Assembly (NCBI GenBank): GCA_018716135.1
Contig: DVKG01000006.1
Span: 186,001-250,000, forward strand
DNA: 64,000 nucleotides
Direction: 5' to 3'
Source of the DNA: Scybalosoma faecavium
Lineage (GTDB): Bacteria; Bacillota; Clostridia; Christensenellales; Christensenellaceae
Below are positions 7,598 through 16,787 of this stretch, piece by piece. Each line of letters opens with the position of its first letter. Positions within the stretch are counted from its first letter, which is position 1. Position numbers and translations under genes: made by a program. The notes under the pieces are model-generated. The model worked only from the letters and a program-made list of their open reading frames with translations. It did no database searches and had not been told where the DNA came from.

Positions 7598-9709
7598 TTA
7601 TTCTTCTTCAGTAAGCTTCTTGAGATCTGCCTCCGTCACACCTTTATGCGTGAGGTTTATCCTGTTCTGACGGTCTATCTCGGAGACCTTGACCGTAAGC
7701 ATATCTCCTACGTTTACTACATCCTCTACCTTCGCTACGCGCTTGTTCGCCAGCTTAGATATGTGAACCATACCCTCCTTGCCGGGAGCCAGCTCTACGA
7801 AAGCTCCGAACTGCATTATGCGAGTTACTTTGCCGTTGAATACATCGCCGACCTCAATATCACGCGCAATGTCCATAATCATCTTCTTCGCGCGCTTGGA
7901 AGCGTCTGCATCCGGAGTTACTATGAAAACCTTGCCGTCGTCATCTATATCTATCTTTACGCCGGTCTCTGCTATAATCTTGTTTATCATCTTTCCGCCG
8001 GGTCCGATGACTTCTCTGATCTTGTCAGGATGAATAGTGAAGCAGATTATCTTGGGAGCATACGGAGACAGCTCTGCGCGAGGCTTGTCCAATACCTCGT
8101 TCATCTTACCCAGAATGTGCATTCTTCCGCGCAGCGCCTGAGCCAGAGCACGTTCAAAAATTTCTCTGTCTATGCCGTCTATCTTTATATCCATCTGCAT
8201 AGCCGTGATGCCGTCGGCCGTGCCCGCCACCTTGAAGTCCATGTCTCCTAAGAAATCTTCCAAACCCTGTATGTCGGTAAGCACTACTATTTTGCCCGTT
8301 TCTTTGTCTTTTATGAGGCCCATCGCCGTGCCTGCCACCGCCTTTTTCAGCGGAACGCCCGCGTCCATAAGCGCCAGCGAGCTCGCGCAGATGCTTGCCT
8401 GAGACGTAGAGCCGTTCGAGCTTACAACTTCGGATACCGCGCGGATCGCATAGGGGAATTCCTCTTCGTCCGGCAGCATGGGTAGAATCGCTCTCTCTGC
8501 CAGAGCGCCGTGCCCTATCTCGCGTCTGCTCGCGGAACGCATGGGGCGCGCCTCGCCCGTGGAATACGGCGGCATGTTGTAATGATGAATATATCTCTTG
8601 AATGTATCTTCAGACAGACCATCCAGAGTCTGACCATCGCCCATAGCGCCCAGAGTTACAAAGTTCATAACCTGAGTCTGACCGCGGGTAAAGCACGCGC
8701 TTCCGTGAGGACGCGCAAACATATGCGTCTCGCACCAGATCGGACGAACCTCTTCTACAGTTCTTCCGTCAGGGCGGATTCCGTCGTTTATTATCTTAGA
8801 GCGTACAGTTTCCTTCATTATATTGTAAAGCACAGCCTGTACGTCTTTAGCATCGTCGGGATATATCTCCGCGAAATACTCAGCCGCTTCTTCTTTTACC
8901 TGAGCTTCGCGAGTCTCTCTCTCTGTACGGTCGAAAGTATCCATAGCCCAGACCATGCGCTCTGTAAACTTTTCGCGAACCGCCGCGTCTATCTCGTCAG
9001 GAACGACATGAATATCCGCTTCGATCGGCGGCTTGCCTATGTCATCTTTTATAGTCTGTATCCACTCGCATATTCTGCGAACCTCGTCATGACCATAGAG
9101 TATCGCACCGAGCATCGCTTCCTCTGTAACCTCGTTTGCACCCGCCTCGACCATCATTACGGCGTCTTTCGTGCCGGATACTACGAGATGCAGCTCGCTC
9201 TTCTCGCGCTGCGCAGAGTCGGGGTTTATTACATACTCTCCGTCTACCATACCGACTACTACAGAACCTGTCGGACCGGCAAAAGGAATGCCCGAGATAG
9301 AAAGCGCAACAGAAGATCCTATCATAGCGTATATCTCCGGAGGATATTCCGTATCTACAGAGAGGACAGTCGCTACAACCTGAACGTCATTGTAATATCC
9401 CTTGGGGAACAGCGGACGAATAGGTCTGTCTATCAATCTGCACGCGAGGACTGCTTTTTCTGACGGGCGTCCTTCGCGCTTTATGAATCCGCCCGGGATT
9501 TTGCCGGCGGCGTACATCTTTTCTTCGTATTCTACACTCAGCGGGAAAAAGTCTATATCTCTCTTATTGCTGGACGCTGTCGCAGTAACCATAACGGCAG
9601 TATCCCCGCAGCGAACTATGCAGGAGCCCCCCGCCTGTCCGCAATATTTGCCCGATTCTACAACGACCTCTCTGCCGCCTATATCGAGCTTGTAAACGTG
9701 ATTTTCCAT
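7598..9709 (-). CDS. pnp: Polyribonucleotide nucleotidyltransferase (PNPase)
   Basis: PNPase degrades RNA phosphorolytically from the 3' end and is a core part of the degradosome. The 703-aa protein shows two RNase PH-like domains (FIKREGRPSEKAVLACRLID in the first; SRREIGHGALAERA and FKVAGTADGITAMQMDIK in the second). These are followed by a KH domain with GPGGK near residue 560 and an S1 domain (FNGKVTRIMQFGAFVEL) to the C terminus. Length and order are canonical. It lies downstream of rpsO with an 11-bp perfect hairpin in the leader, as in the well-studied rpsO-pnp arrangement where processing of such a hairpin controls expression. Confidence 0.97.
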   Translation of the reverse strand: MENHVYKLDIGGREVVVESGKYCGQAGGSCIVRCGDTAVMVTATASSNKRDIDFFPLSVEYEEKMYAAGKIPGGFIKREGRPSEKAVLACRLIDRPIRPLFPKGYYNDVQVVATVLSVDTEYPPEIYAMIGSSVALSISGIPFAGPTGSVVVGMVDGEYVINPDSAQREKSELHLVVSGTKDAVMMVEAGANEVTEEAMLGAILYGHDEVRRICEWIQTIKDDIGKPPIEADIHVVPDEIDAAVREKFTERMVWAMDTFDRTERETREAQVKEEAAEYFAEIYPDDAKDVQAVLYNIMKETVRSKIINDGIRPDGRTVEEVRPIWCETHMFARPHGSACFTRGQTQVMNFVTLGAMGDGQTLDGLSEDTFKRYIHHYNMPPYSTGEARPMRSASRREIGHGALAERAILPMLPDEEEFPYAIRAVSEVVSSNGSTSQASICASSLALMDAGVPLKKAVAGTAMGLIKDKETGKIVVLTDIQGLEDFLGDMDFKVAGTADGITAMQMDIKIDGIDREIFERALAQALRGRMHILGKMNEVLDKPRAELSPYAPKIICFTIHPDKIREVIGPGGKMINKIIAETGVKIDIDDDGKVFIVTPDADASKRAKKMIMDIARDIEVGDVFNGKVTRIMQFGAFVELAPGKEGMVHISKLANKRVAKVEDVVNVGDMLTVKVSEIDRQNRINLTHKGVTEADLKKLTEEE

Positions 9710-9841
9710 GTGTCCTCCTCGCAGACTCCTCGTCTGCCTCTCTTTATATATTTATTTTATCTTTGTACTATTTCATATCGCGCTAAAAAGCAGCGCAAAT
9801 TTCATATTAAGGTAACCATGCCGAAAATTCTATCTATACAA

Positions 9842-9870
9842 AGATAGAGCGGAAAAACACCGCTCTATCT
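9842..9870 (-). promoter_or_regulatory. rpsO-pnp intercistronic hairpin
   Basis: AGATAGAGCGG and CCGCTCTATCT form an 11-bp perfect stem with a 7-base loop between rpsO and pnp. On the minus strand it is followed by CTTTGTA, a poor U-tract. It may be an attenuator or a nuclease processing site comparable to the one used for pnp autoregulation in enterobacteria. Confidence 0.55.
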
Positions 9871-9923
9871 CCCCTGCGCACATAAGCCAAAAGCGTACAA
9901 GCTTGAAAAAGTGCGCACCAGCA

Positions 9924-10181
9924 TTATTTTCTCAGTCCGAGTCTCGCGATGAGCGTTCTGTAACGCTCGATGTCCTTTTCCTTCAGGTAGTTAAGCAGAC
10001 CCTTTCTAGCGCCGACCATCTTGAGCAGACCGCGGCGAGAGTGGTGATCGTTAGCGTGAGACTTAAAATGCTCGTTCAGGTGATTTATACGAGCTGTGAG
10101 AAGCGCGACCTGTACTTCGGGAGAACCTGTGTCGCCCTCGTGCGTCGCATACTCTGCAATTATTGCAGCTTTGTCGATCAT
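9924..10181 (-). CDS. rpsO: Ribosomal protein S15
   Basis: This 85-aa primary 16S-binding protein of the small subunit has the conserved blocks GDTGSPEVQVALLTARI, LNEHFKSHANDHHSRRGL and the Arg/Lys-rich YRTLIARLGLRK tail. It is a few residues shorter than the usual 87-89 aa. An ACGGAGGT ribosome-binding site precedes the ATG and is part of a leader stem (see 10193-10253) that could allow S15 to repress its own translation. Confidence 0.97.
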   Translation of the reverse strand: MIDKAAIIAEYATHEGDTGSPEVQVALLTARINHLNEHFKSHANDHHSRRGLLKMVGARKGLLNYLKEKDIERYRTLIARLGLRK

Positions 10182-10192
10182 GGTTTTTACCT

Positions 10193-10253
10193 CCGTTTAT
10201 TATACTCCGCAAACAGAGTAAAGCGTTAGGCACTCGCAGAACTCAGTAAACGG
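10193..10253 (-). promoter_or_regulatory. Candidate S15-responsive leader of rpsO
   Basis: In the rpsO 5' leader, CCGTTTA (complement of 10247-10253) can pair with TAAACGG (complement of 10193-10199), which overlaps the ribosome-binding site. At least one inner hairpin (about 10204-10219, ACTC/GAGT) is enclosed. A junction of helices that masks the ribosome-binding site is the general design of S15 autoregulatory leaders, which vary widely in sequence. Confidence 0.45.
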
Positions 10254-10297
10254 ACAAAGTTATTCTAACATAAAGCAATAATTTTGTAAAGCTGTTT

Positions 10298-11236
10298 TTA
10301 TTGATTATTAGTCTGCGGCAGAGGCATTTTAAGCATATTCAGAGACGTTTGTCTGTCCTTTGTCAACTGAGCTTTCAGCTCCTCTACCCCCGCGAATTTC
10401 TGTTCCGGACGAATAAAATGCTTCAGCTTTATTATTACCTGCTGACCGTATATGTCTTTATTAAATCCCATTATATTGGTCTCGACGTTGAGCCTTTGGG
10501 TGTTTTCCACCGTCGGCCGAACGCCTATGTTGGTCATAGCCGGATACTCTATTCCATTATACTCCGCTATAGAAGCATATACTCCCGTTCTCGGCGAAAG
10601 CTTATCGTCACTCGGATAGAAATTCACCGTCGGAAAGCCTATCGTGCGTCCCAGGTGCTTCCCCTGTTCAACAGTGTTGACATACTCATACGGTCTGCCC
10701 AGCAGCTTTTCAGCCAGCTCTGCGTCTCCGTCTTTCAAGGCCTTGCGTACGCGGGTACTGCTGACAGGCTCGCCCAGCATGTTTATTGCACTGACTATTT
10801 CTACGCGAGCGCTGTACCTATTTGCAAAACTTTTCAAATGCTCTGCGTTTCCTCCGGCTTTGTAACCATATGTATAGTTAAAGCCCACCACGAGCAGCTT
10901 CGCGCCCAGCGTATCGAAAAGGTATCTCGCGAAGTCATCCGGAGCCATATTTGCTATATGCTCATCGAACGGCTCCATAAACAGGTAATCTATCCCCAGT
11001 TTCTCAAACGTGCGCGTCTTCTCCTCCGGCGTAAAGAGCAGACGCTTATTGTTGTCAAAAAAAGATGCAGGTATGTTTGAAAACGTGCTCGCCATGGTCT
11101 TTAGTCCGGCTGCGTTTGATTTAAGAGTCTTTATCAGCTCCTGATGCCCTACATGCAGTCCGTCGAAAGTTCCCAGCGCAATCGCCGTATTCTGTCCCGC
11201 TATCTCACCTGCATTGCTCCTGTCGATTAGCTGCAT
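10298..11236 (-). CDS. ribF: Bifunctional riboflavin kinase/FAD synthetase
   Basis: It converts riboflavin to FMN and then FAD. The N-terminal nucleotidyltransferase domain shows LGTFDGLHVGHQELI near residue 20 and SSTRVRKALKDGD. The C-terminal flavokinase domain shows GRTIGFPTVNFYP and GVYAS. I chose the ATG at 11236 because a CGAGGAGG ribosome-binding site lies just upstream, giving 312 aa; the longer open frame would overlap truB without a ribosome-binding site. It occupies its usual Bacillota place between truB and rpsO. Confidence 0.95.
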   Translation of the reverse strand: MQLIDRSNAGEIAGQNTAIALGTFDGLHVGHQELIKTLKSNAAGLKTMASTFSNIPASFFDNNKRLLFTPEEKTRTFEKLGIDYLFMEPFDEHIANMAPDDFARYLFDTLGAKLLVVGFNYTYGYKAGGNAEHLKSFANRYSARVEIVSAINMLGEPVSSTRVRKALKDGDAELAEKLLGRPYEYVNTVEQGKHLGRTIGFPTVNFYPSDDKLSPRTGVYASIAEYNGIEYPAMTNIGVRPTVENTQRLNVETNIMGFNKDIYGQQVIIKLKHFIRPEQKFAGVEELKAQLTKDRQTSLNMLKMPLPQTNNQ

Positions 11237-11264
11237 CTTTTCCTCCTCGATGCTAAAAAATGAT

Positions 11265-12140
11265 CTATAACTCAAAAAGCGGCACTTTCAGCTTCACCTC
11301 ACCGGACGCCGCCTCTCCTACGCCTAAAAATTCACCGTCAAGATACAATCTATACGTGCCTTCAGCCTTAGTTCGGATAGGCTGTCCGAATTTTATGCTC
11401 GCCGCTCGCGCCGAAAGCTCCATTTTAGGCAGATGTCTCAATACTTCATCCGCCGGAAGCACAAACGAAAAATCGCCCTGCTCCGCCATCCGCTTTATCT
11501 CATCTACAGTATACGCTCTGTCTATTCTCATCCATCCGGATTTTTCGCGCAGAAGAAAGCTCAGAACAGCCGGAACGGACAGCGCTTTGCCCATATCCTC
11601 TGCAAGAGTACGAATATACGTGCCTTTTGAGCATTTCACTCGAAGCCTGAACCTATTGACTTCGCCGCTGATTATTTCTATTGAGTATATTTTTACCGCT
11701 CTCGGCGGCTTACTCACCGCCTTGCCGCTGCGCGCCATTTTATACGAAGCGCAGCCGTCTATTTTCACTGCGGAATACGCAGGCGGCGTCTGCATTATCT
11801 CTCCTTCAAAATTCGGAAGAATCTGTTCCAGCTGCCTGCGCGTTATTCGGCATTCTTCGCGCGAAGTCACAGTTCCGTATGTATCCAGAGTATCAGTGCT
11901 CACGCCAAAGAGGACTTCTGCTATGTAAGTCTTTTCACTCTGCATGAGGTACTCCGAGAGCCTTGTCGCTCTGCCTATACATATGGGCAGAACACCCGCC
12001 GCTCCGGGATCCAGCGTGCCCGCATGGCCTACTCTCAAATCAAAGCCCGCCCTCTTCAGCACTCCGCGCATGAATACGACGCCTCCGCTTGAGGACATAC
12101 CGGGGGATTTCAACAAATTTATAACGCCGCTTTGCATCAT
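11265..12140 (-). CDS. truB: tRNA pseudouridine-55 synthase
   Basis: It forms pseudouridine 55 in the T-loop of tRNAs. The catalytic aspartate lies in GHAGTLDPGAAGVL (normally GHTGTLDPxATG; the Thr-to-Ala changes are conservative). Downstream are KTYIAEVLFG and KCSKGTYIRTLAEDMG, and a short PUA-like C-terminal domain. The ATGATG at 12140/12137 overlaps the nrnA stop, indicating translational coupling. A longer open frame begins at 12164, but that extension has no family counterpart. Confidence 0.95.
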   Translation of the reverse strand: MMQSGVINLLKSPGMSSSGGVVFMRGVLKRAGFDLRVGHAGTLDPGAAGVLPICIGRATRLSEYLMQSEKTYIAEVLFGVSTDTLDTYGTVTSREECRITRRQLEQILPNFEGEIMQTPPAYSAVKIDGCASYKMARSGKAVSKPPRAVKIYSIEIISGEVNRFRLRVKCSKGTYIRTLAEDMGKALSVPAVLSFLLREKSGWMRIDRAYTVDEIKRMAEQGDFSFVLPADEVLRHLPKMELSARAASIKFGQPIRTKAEGTYRLYLDGEFLGVGEAASGEVKLKVPLFEL

Positions 12141-13099
12141 ACACCCGCTTCCACAGCCGCGCACGCCGCCGGAATGACCGCCGCGCGGATTTCATCTATG
12201 CTGCCCTGCATCGTTGCGCCGGCCGCGCGGACGTGTCCGCCGCCGCCGAATTTTGCCGCAATCGCAGCGCAGTCTACATAGTTATGTGAACGCATACTGA
12301 CTTTGTATTTCCCGCCCGTAGTTTGGCGGAAAAAGATAGCCAGCTCGGTGCCTTCGATCCTGCGCGGAATATCCACAATGCCTGAGCAATCCTGCACGAC
12401 AGCGCCCGCAGCGTCGATGTCGTCCAATTCTATCGTAACTATAGCTATTCTGCCTTCCATCAGCATTTCTAACGAATCTATCGCTCTGCCTTGAATCCTG
12501 GTTGCACCCAGAGTGTTCTGCTCGTAAAGCATATCGCATATGCGGACTATCTCCGCCCCTGCATCTGCGAGTACCCTTGCCGTTTCAAAAACTCCTCCGT
12601 CCACATTCGAGAAGCAAAAGTTGCCTGTATCGGTAGACAGACCTACATAAAGACAGTCGGCTATGGGTTTTGTTATTTCACACTGCATTTCCAGCAGAAT
12701 TTCCAGCACCATCATAGTCGTCGCCGCCACCGGTTTTATCCAGTTTATTTTTCCATATGCCGGATTGGTCGGATGATGGTCTATCACTGCCGTGCATTCA
12801 TGCGCGGAGAAAAGCCGTTCGAACTTTCCCAGTCTGCCCAAATCTCCACAGTCTAAAGATACAATGCCGTCGTATTCCTCCTCCGGTTTTGTATCAAAAT
12901 TATAGAAATGTACAAACTCTTCAAAAATGCGCAGTCTATGAGATACCGTACCGTCGACTGCCAAAGTGACCTGCTTTCCCATATCTCGGAGAGCAAGCGC
13001 AAGAGCAGCTGCGCTGCCTAAAGTGTCGCCGTCCGGACTAATATGTGAAATAAGTAAAAACCTGTCGTGTTCATTCAGAAATCTGATTATCTCTTTCAT
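12137..13099 (-). CDS. nrnA: DHH-family nanoRNase/pAp phosphatase
   Basis: This NrnA/YtqI-type enzyme degrades 2-5 nt RNA fragments and dephosphorylates 3'-phosphoadenosine 5'-phosphate. The N-terminal DHH domain carries ISHISPDGDTLGSA, VSLDCGD and the signature VIDHHPTNP; the C-terminal DHHA1 domain carries KFGGGGHVRAAG. The best start is the ATG at 13099 (MKEIIRFL) after AGGAG. It overlaps rbfA by about 29 bases. The position between rbfA and truB is common in Bacillota. Confidence 0.93.
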   Translation of the reverse strand: MKEIIRFLNEHDRFLLISHISPDGDTLGSAAALALALRDMGKQVTLAVDGTVSHRLRIFEEFVHFYNFDTKPEEEYDGIVSLDCGDLGRLGKFERLFSAHECTAVIDHHPTNPAYGKINWIKPVAATTMMVLEILLEMQCEITKPIADCLYVGLSTDTGNFCFSNVDGGVFETARVLADAGAEIVRICDMLYEQNTLGATRIQGRAIDSLEMLMEGRIAIVTIELDDIDAAGAVVQDCSGIVDIPRRIEGTELAIFFRQTTGGKYKVSMRSHNYVDCAAIAAKFGGGGHVRAAGATMQGSIDEIRAAVIPAACAAVEAGV

Positions 13100-13472
13100 C
13101 ATGCTCCTGCACACTGTTTTCTCTGTCTTTTTTTGTCACTTCGTCTATCAGCTTGGATATTTTAGCGCTGTATTCTATCGACGTATCGTGTACGAATGTC
13201 AGCGTCGGTATCCTGCGCAGCTTCATTTTGCCGTTTAGCTTGGATCGGATGAAGCCCTCTGCTTTTTCGAGTGCAATCATTGTTGATTCTATCTTTTCCG
13301 GCTTGTCATAAACGCTGACAAACACTTTCGCGTATTTGAGATCCGGCGTGACCTCTACCCGCGTGACTCCCGCCATGCTGCTCATTCTCGGATCTTTTAT
13401 ATCTGTGAGGAAAATCTCGCTCAACGCGCGTCTCATCTCCCCATCTATGCGTGCTGTTCTATTCTTTGACAT
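13071..13472 (-). CDS. rbfA: Ribosome-binding factor A
   Basis: RbfA is a KH-like 30S maturation factor. The 133-aa protein shows RIDGEMRRALSEIF, DPRMSSMAGVTRVEVTPDLK and the AxG kink segment RRIPTLTFVHDTS. The C-terminal tail is long and charged. It is co-directional with infB (gap 44 bp) and overlaps nrnA. Confidence 0.94.
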   Translation of the reverse strand: MSKNRTARIDGEMRRALSEIFLTDIKDPRMSSMAGVTRVEVTPDLKYAKVFVSVYDKPEKIESTMIALEKAEGFIRSKLNGKMKLRRIPTLTFVHDTSIEYSAKISKLIDEVTKKDRENSVQEHDERDNQISE

Positions 13473-13516
13473 ACTTACTGACTCCTTGTCTTTAGTATGC
13501 GCCGCACCGCCCTGTC

Positions 13517-16195
13517 TTATCTCTCAATCTCTACCATTTCGTATGCTTCAATAACGTCCTCTTCTTTTATGTCATTGAAGTTTTCAATAGTAATGCCGCA
13601 CTCATAGCCGGAGGATACCTCTCTTGCATCGTCTTTAAAGCGCTTGAGCGAGCTGAGCTTGCCTTCAAATACAACTATACCTCCGCGAACCACGCGGACG
13701 AGCGACGTGCGCTTTATTACGCCGTCCAGCACATAGCTGCCGGCGATCGTTCCAACAGAGGATACTTTGAATGTCTGCCGCACCTCCGCATGCCCCACGA
13801 CTTCCTCACGGAACTCAGGCGCAAGCATGCCCTTCATCGCTGCGGTTATATCCTCGATTGCATTGTAGATTACGCGATAGAGGCGAATATCTACCTTTTC
13901 GCGCTCTGCCGCCGCTGTTACACTCGCATCATGGCGCACGTTAAACCCTATTATAATCGCGTTCGAAGCGGACGCCAGCATAACGTCGGACTCTGTGACC
14001 GCGCCTACGCCGCCATGTATAACGCGCACGCGAACCTCATCGTTAGAGAGCTTCTCAAGAGACTGCTTGACAGCCTCGACAGAGCCTTGTACGTCAGCCT
14101 TGACGACCAGACCCAGCTCTTTGATATTGCCCTCTGCAATCTGGCTGAACAGATCGTCAAGAGAGACCTTGCTCTGAGCCTTGAGCTTCTGCGCTTTTAT
14201 TTTATCCTTACGCTCTTCTACGACCTGACGCGAGAGCTTATCCTGTGTAACTGCATACATCACATCGCCTGCATCCGGAACCTCGGAGAAACCTATTACC
14301 TCTACCGGTTTGGACGGGCCTGCAGTGCGGACGGGCTTTCCGTCGTCGTTCAGCATCGCGCGGACTCTTCCGTATGCCGTGCCTGCGACGATAGTATCCT
14401 GAACTTTTAAAGTACCGTTCTGCACCAAAACTGTAGCAACCGGACCTCTGCCTTTGTCGAGGCGGGCCTCAATTATAGTACCCTTTGCGAGTCTGTTCGG
14501 ATTTGCTTTCAGCTCCTGCATATCAGCGACGAGCAAAATCATCTCCAGAATATTGTCTAAGCCCTGACCGGTTTTTGCACTGACAGGAACCATTACCGTA
14601 TCTCCGCCCCAATCCTCTGCGATGAGACCGTATTCTGTCAGCTCCTGCTTTATTCTCTCGGGGCTCGCGCCCTCTTTGTCTATCTTGTTTATCGCAACTA
14701 TGATAGGCACTTCTGCCGACTTAGCGTGATTTATAGCTTCTATAGTCTGTGGCATTACGCCGTCGTCCGCTGCGACAACGAGAACGGCAATGTCCGTTGC
14801 CTGAGCGCCGCGGGCGCGCATAGCCGTGAACGCCTCGTGTCCCGGAGTGTCCAGGAAGGTGATGGAGCGCTTATTTATATTAATTGTGTACGCGCCGATA
14901 TGCTGTGTAATACCGCCTGCCTCTCCGGCCGTGACTTTCGTTTTTCTTATTGCATCCAGAAGCGACGTTTTGCCATGGTCTACGTGACCCATGATAGTGA
15001 CAACAGGCGGACGAGGCACGAGATCCTTTTCGTCGTCCTCTGTATCTTCTGCAAAGAGCACGTCCTCCGCCGTCTGCTCTATCTTCTGTTCCAGCTCGAT
15101 GCCGAAATCAGACGCTACCAGCTCCGCCGTGTCGAAATCTATTTCAGAATTTATCGTGCTCATTACGCCGAGAAGGAGCAGCTTCTTGAGTATTTCAGCT
15201 ACGGGCTTTCCTGTTTTCTCCGCGAATGATTTTATAGAGATAGAGTCGCCCACAATCACTGCCTTCTCGACACGGATAGGCTCGATAGGCGCTGAGTGCT
15301 GCTGCTTTTTATCAGTCTTTTTCTTCTTTCTGCTTCGGAATTCTTCCTCTGCTATTATGCCCTTCTCTTTTATGCCTTTGTTGCGGCGGTTTTTATCTTC
15401 ATCGCGTTTTCTGCGGTCATCTTTTCTGGACTGAGGCTGACGAGACGGCGCGGGCGATGCAGAATATGCCGGCGCTGAGCTTTTAGCTGTCTGCCTATTC
15501 TGGCTGCGTCCTTGCTGCGCAGTTTTTTTGTCCGTGCGTTCTTTTTTCTGTTGTGTCTTTTCCGGTTGTGTTTTTTCAGTACGTGATGTCTTGTCTGTTC
15601 TATTATTCATTATACTCGATTGCTGCGCTGTTCTCTGCGCTTCTCTGTTTTCAGATTCCTCTTTGACCTCCGGCTGCTCTTGCTGCTCCGGTTTCTCCTC
15701 CCACACCTTTTCACTCTCGTTCGGCGGACGCTCCGCCTCTGATTCCGGCGCAGGGATGTCGGTTATTTCCTCTTCGATTTCTTTATCCGCCGACGTCTGC
15801 CCGACGTCGGCCGAATCGTCAGCTTCTTCTTTTATAGGCTGTTTTTCGACTTCTATAGACTCTTCAGACTCTTGCTCGTCTGCAAACTGTTTTTCTTCCT
15901 CAGGCCGCGTCAAATCCGCTTTTGGCTCCGTATCTGACGCGGCTTCGGCAAATTCCGCCGTTTCCGTTTTCTGCCCTATGCGCTCCATCAGCTCAGTCTC
16001 TTCCTGCTCCATCTGCTTCTGGAGAGCTCTTTTCTCATCTCTCTCCTTTATTCGCGCAAGCAGTTCCTGACCCAGCGCCCGGGCTTCCTTCGCCTGCGCC
16101 TGAGCCTGATTGTGAACTGCTGTCACCTCCGCCAGTACATCCTTTGTGTATTTTGAGAGATTCTTATTCTGTTCTATAATCTTTGGTTTGCTCAA
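13517..16195 (-). CDS. infB: Translation initiation factor IF-2
   Basis: This 892-aa initiator-tRNA-delivering GTPase has a very charged N-terminal half rich in Glu, Gln, Lys and Pro, low in complexity and probably disordered. An IF2_N module (SISIKSFAEKTGKPVAEILK) lies near residue 315. The G domain starts near residue 400 with GHVDHGKTS, DTPGHEAFTAMRARG and NKIDKEGA. Domains 2, 3 and the C-terminal fMet-tRNA-binding barrel follow. The low-complexity arm is long but within the range for the family. Confidence 0.96.
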   Translation of the reverse strand: MSKPKIIEQNKNLSKYTKDVLAEVTAVHNQAQAQAKEARALGQELLARIKERDEKRALQKQMEQEETELMERIGQKTETAEFAEAASDTEPKADLTRPEEEKQFADEQESEESIEVEKQPIKEEADDSADVGQTSADKEIEEEITDIPAPESEAERPPNESEKVWEEKPEQQEQPEVKEESENREAQRTAQQSSIMNNRTDKTSRTEKTQPEKTQQKKERTDKKTAQQGRSQNRQTAKSSAPAYSASPAPSRQPQSRKDDRRKRDEDKNRRNKGIKEKGIIAEEEFRSRKKKKTDKKQQHSAPIEPIRVEKAVIVGDSISIKSFAEKTGKPVAEILKKLLLLGVMSTINSEIDFDTAELVASDFGIELEQKIEQTAEDVLFAEDTEDDEKDLVPRPPVVTIMGHVDHGKTSLLDAIRKTKVTAGEAGGITQHIGAYTININKRSITFLDTPGHEAFTAMRARGAQATDIAVLVVAADDGVMPQTIEAINHAKSAEVPIIVAINKIDKEGASPERIKQELTEYGLIAEDWGGDTVMVPVSAKTGQGLDNILEMILLVADMQELKANPNRLAKGTIIEARLDKGRGPVATVLVQNGTLKVQDTIVAGTAYGRVRAMLNDDGKPVRTAGPSKPVEVIGFSEVPDAGDVMYAVTQDKLSRQVVEERKDKIKAQKLKAQSKVSLDDLFSQIAEGNIKELGLVVKADVQGSVEAVKQSLEKLSNDEVRVRVIHGGVGAVTESDVMLASASNAIIIGFNVRHDASVTAAAEREKVDIRLYRVIYNAIEDITAAMKGMLAPEFREEVVGHAEVRQTFKVSSVGTIAGSYVLDGVIKRTSLVRVVRGGIVVFEGKLSSLKRFKDDAREVSSGYECGITIENFNDIKEEDVIEAYEMVEIER

Positions 16196-16212
16196 GCGTT
16201 ACACCTCCGCAT

Positions 16213-16527
16213 TTACATGCTCTTTTCTTTTTCTGCTTTTAATATCGCCTCTGCAAACTGTTCGTCCGTAACAGCCGCCATTTTACAGCTCTTGCCCGAT
16301 ATTCTCGCAAGCTCACCCTCCGGCGAGATTACAACAAGCGGAACGCTGTAGTATTCGCACATATTATGCACGTCTTTCATAGAACGCGCGGAAAGACCTT
16401 CGTCCGCGAGAATCAATCTCGCTTTTCCGCTGCGCACGCCCTTCTCGCATGAAAACGAACCGAACAGCAGCTTCCGCGCGCGCGCTGCGAAGCCTATCAG
16501 CGATATTGTCTTAGCCGCCGATGCCAT
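16213..16527 (-). CDS. ylxQ: L7Ae/L30e-type RNA-binding protein YlxQ
   Basis: This small 104-aa protein of the L7Ae family is expected to bind kink-turn RNA. Visible features are LIGFAARARKLLFG, an RLILADEGLS strand and VPLVVIS. It overlaps ylxR by 17 bases and precedes infB in the conserved nusA-ylxR-ylxQ-infB order. Confidence 0.88.
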   Translation of the reverse strand: MASAAKTISLIGFAARARKLLFGSFSCEKGVRSGKARLILADEGLSARSMKDVHNMCEYYSVPLVVISPEGELARISGKSCKMAAVTDEQFAEAILKAEKEKSM

Positions 16528-16786
16528 ATCTCAGCACCGCCCGCTTTAATTCTTCGTAAACCTCGGGAGAAATCTCTGCGTCCAAAGCACGTGAAAGCGC
16601 TTTCGACTTATACGCCTTATCAAAGCACTGCATATCCGGACAAATGTACGCTCCTCTGCCCGGGGCCTTGCCCTTCGTATCTATAGATATTTCGCCTTCT
16701 TTATTTTTAACCACTCTGATCAGCTCGCGCTTGGGCTTCCCTTCGCGGCAGGCTATGCACATGCGTACAGGCACCTTCTTCTGCAA
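16511..16786 (-). CDS. ylxR: YlxR-family RNA-binding protein
   Basis: The 91-aa protein has the YlxR fold signature PVRMCIACREGKPKRELIRV followed by GRGAYICPD. The four-cysteine pattern is partial (CIAC and later C's). It has been linked to nucleoid association and transcription control in a few species, but its role is not settled. It lies 1 base from the nusA stop and overlaps ylxQ. Confidence 0.9.
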   Translation of the reverse strand: MQKKVPVRMCIACREGKPKRELIRVVKNKEGEISIDTKGKAPGRGAYICPDMQCFDKAYKSKALSRALDAEISPEVYEELKRAVLRYGIGG

Positions 16787-16787
16787 T

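Noticed and set aside
8510..9463. A 317-codon frame antisense to pnp
   Set aside because: Arg/Tyr-rich product without motifs, fully inside the well-supported pnp gene.
15528..16070. A 180-codon Ser-rich frame antisense to the infB N-terminal region
   Set aside because: Mirror image of the Glu/Lys-rich low-complexity arm of IF-2; no start signals.
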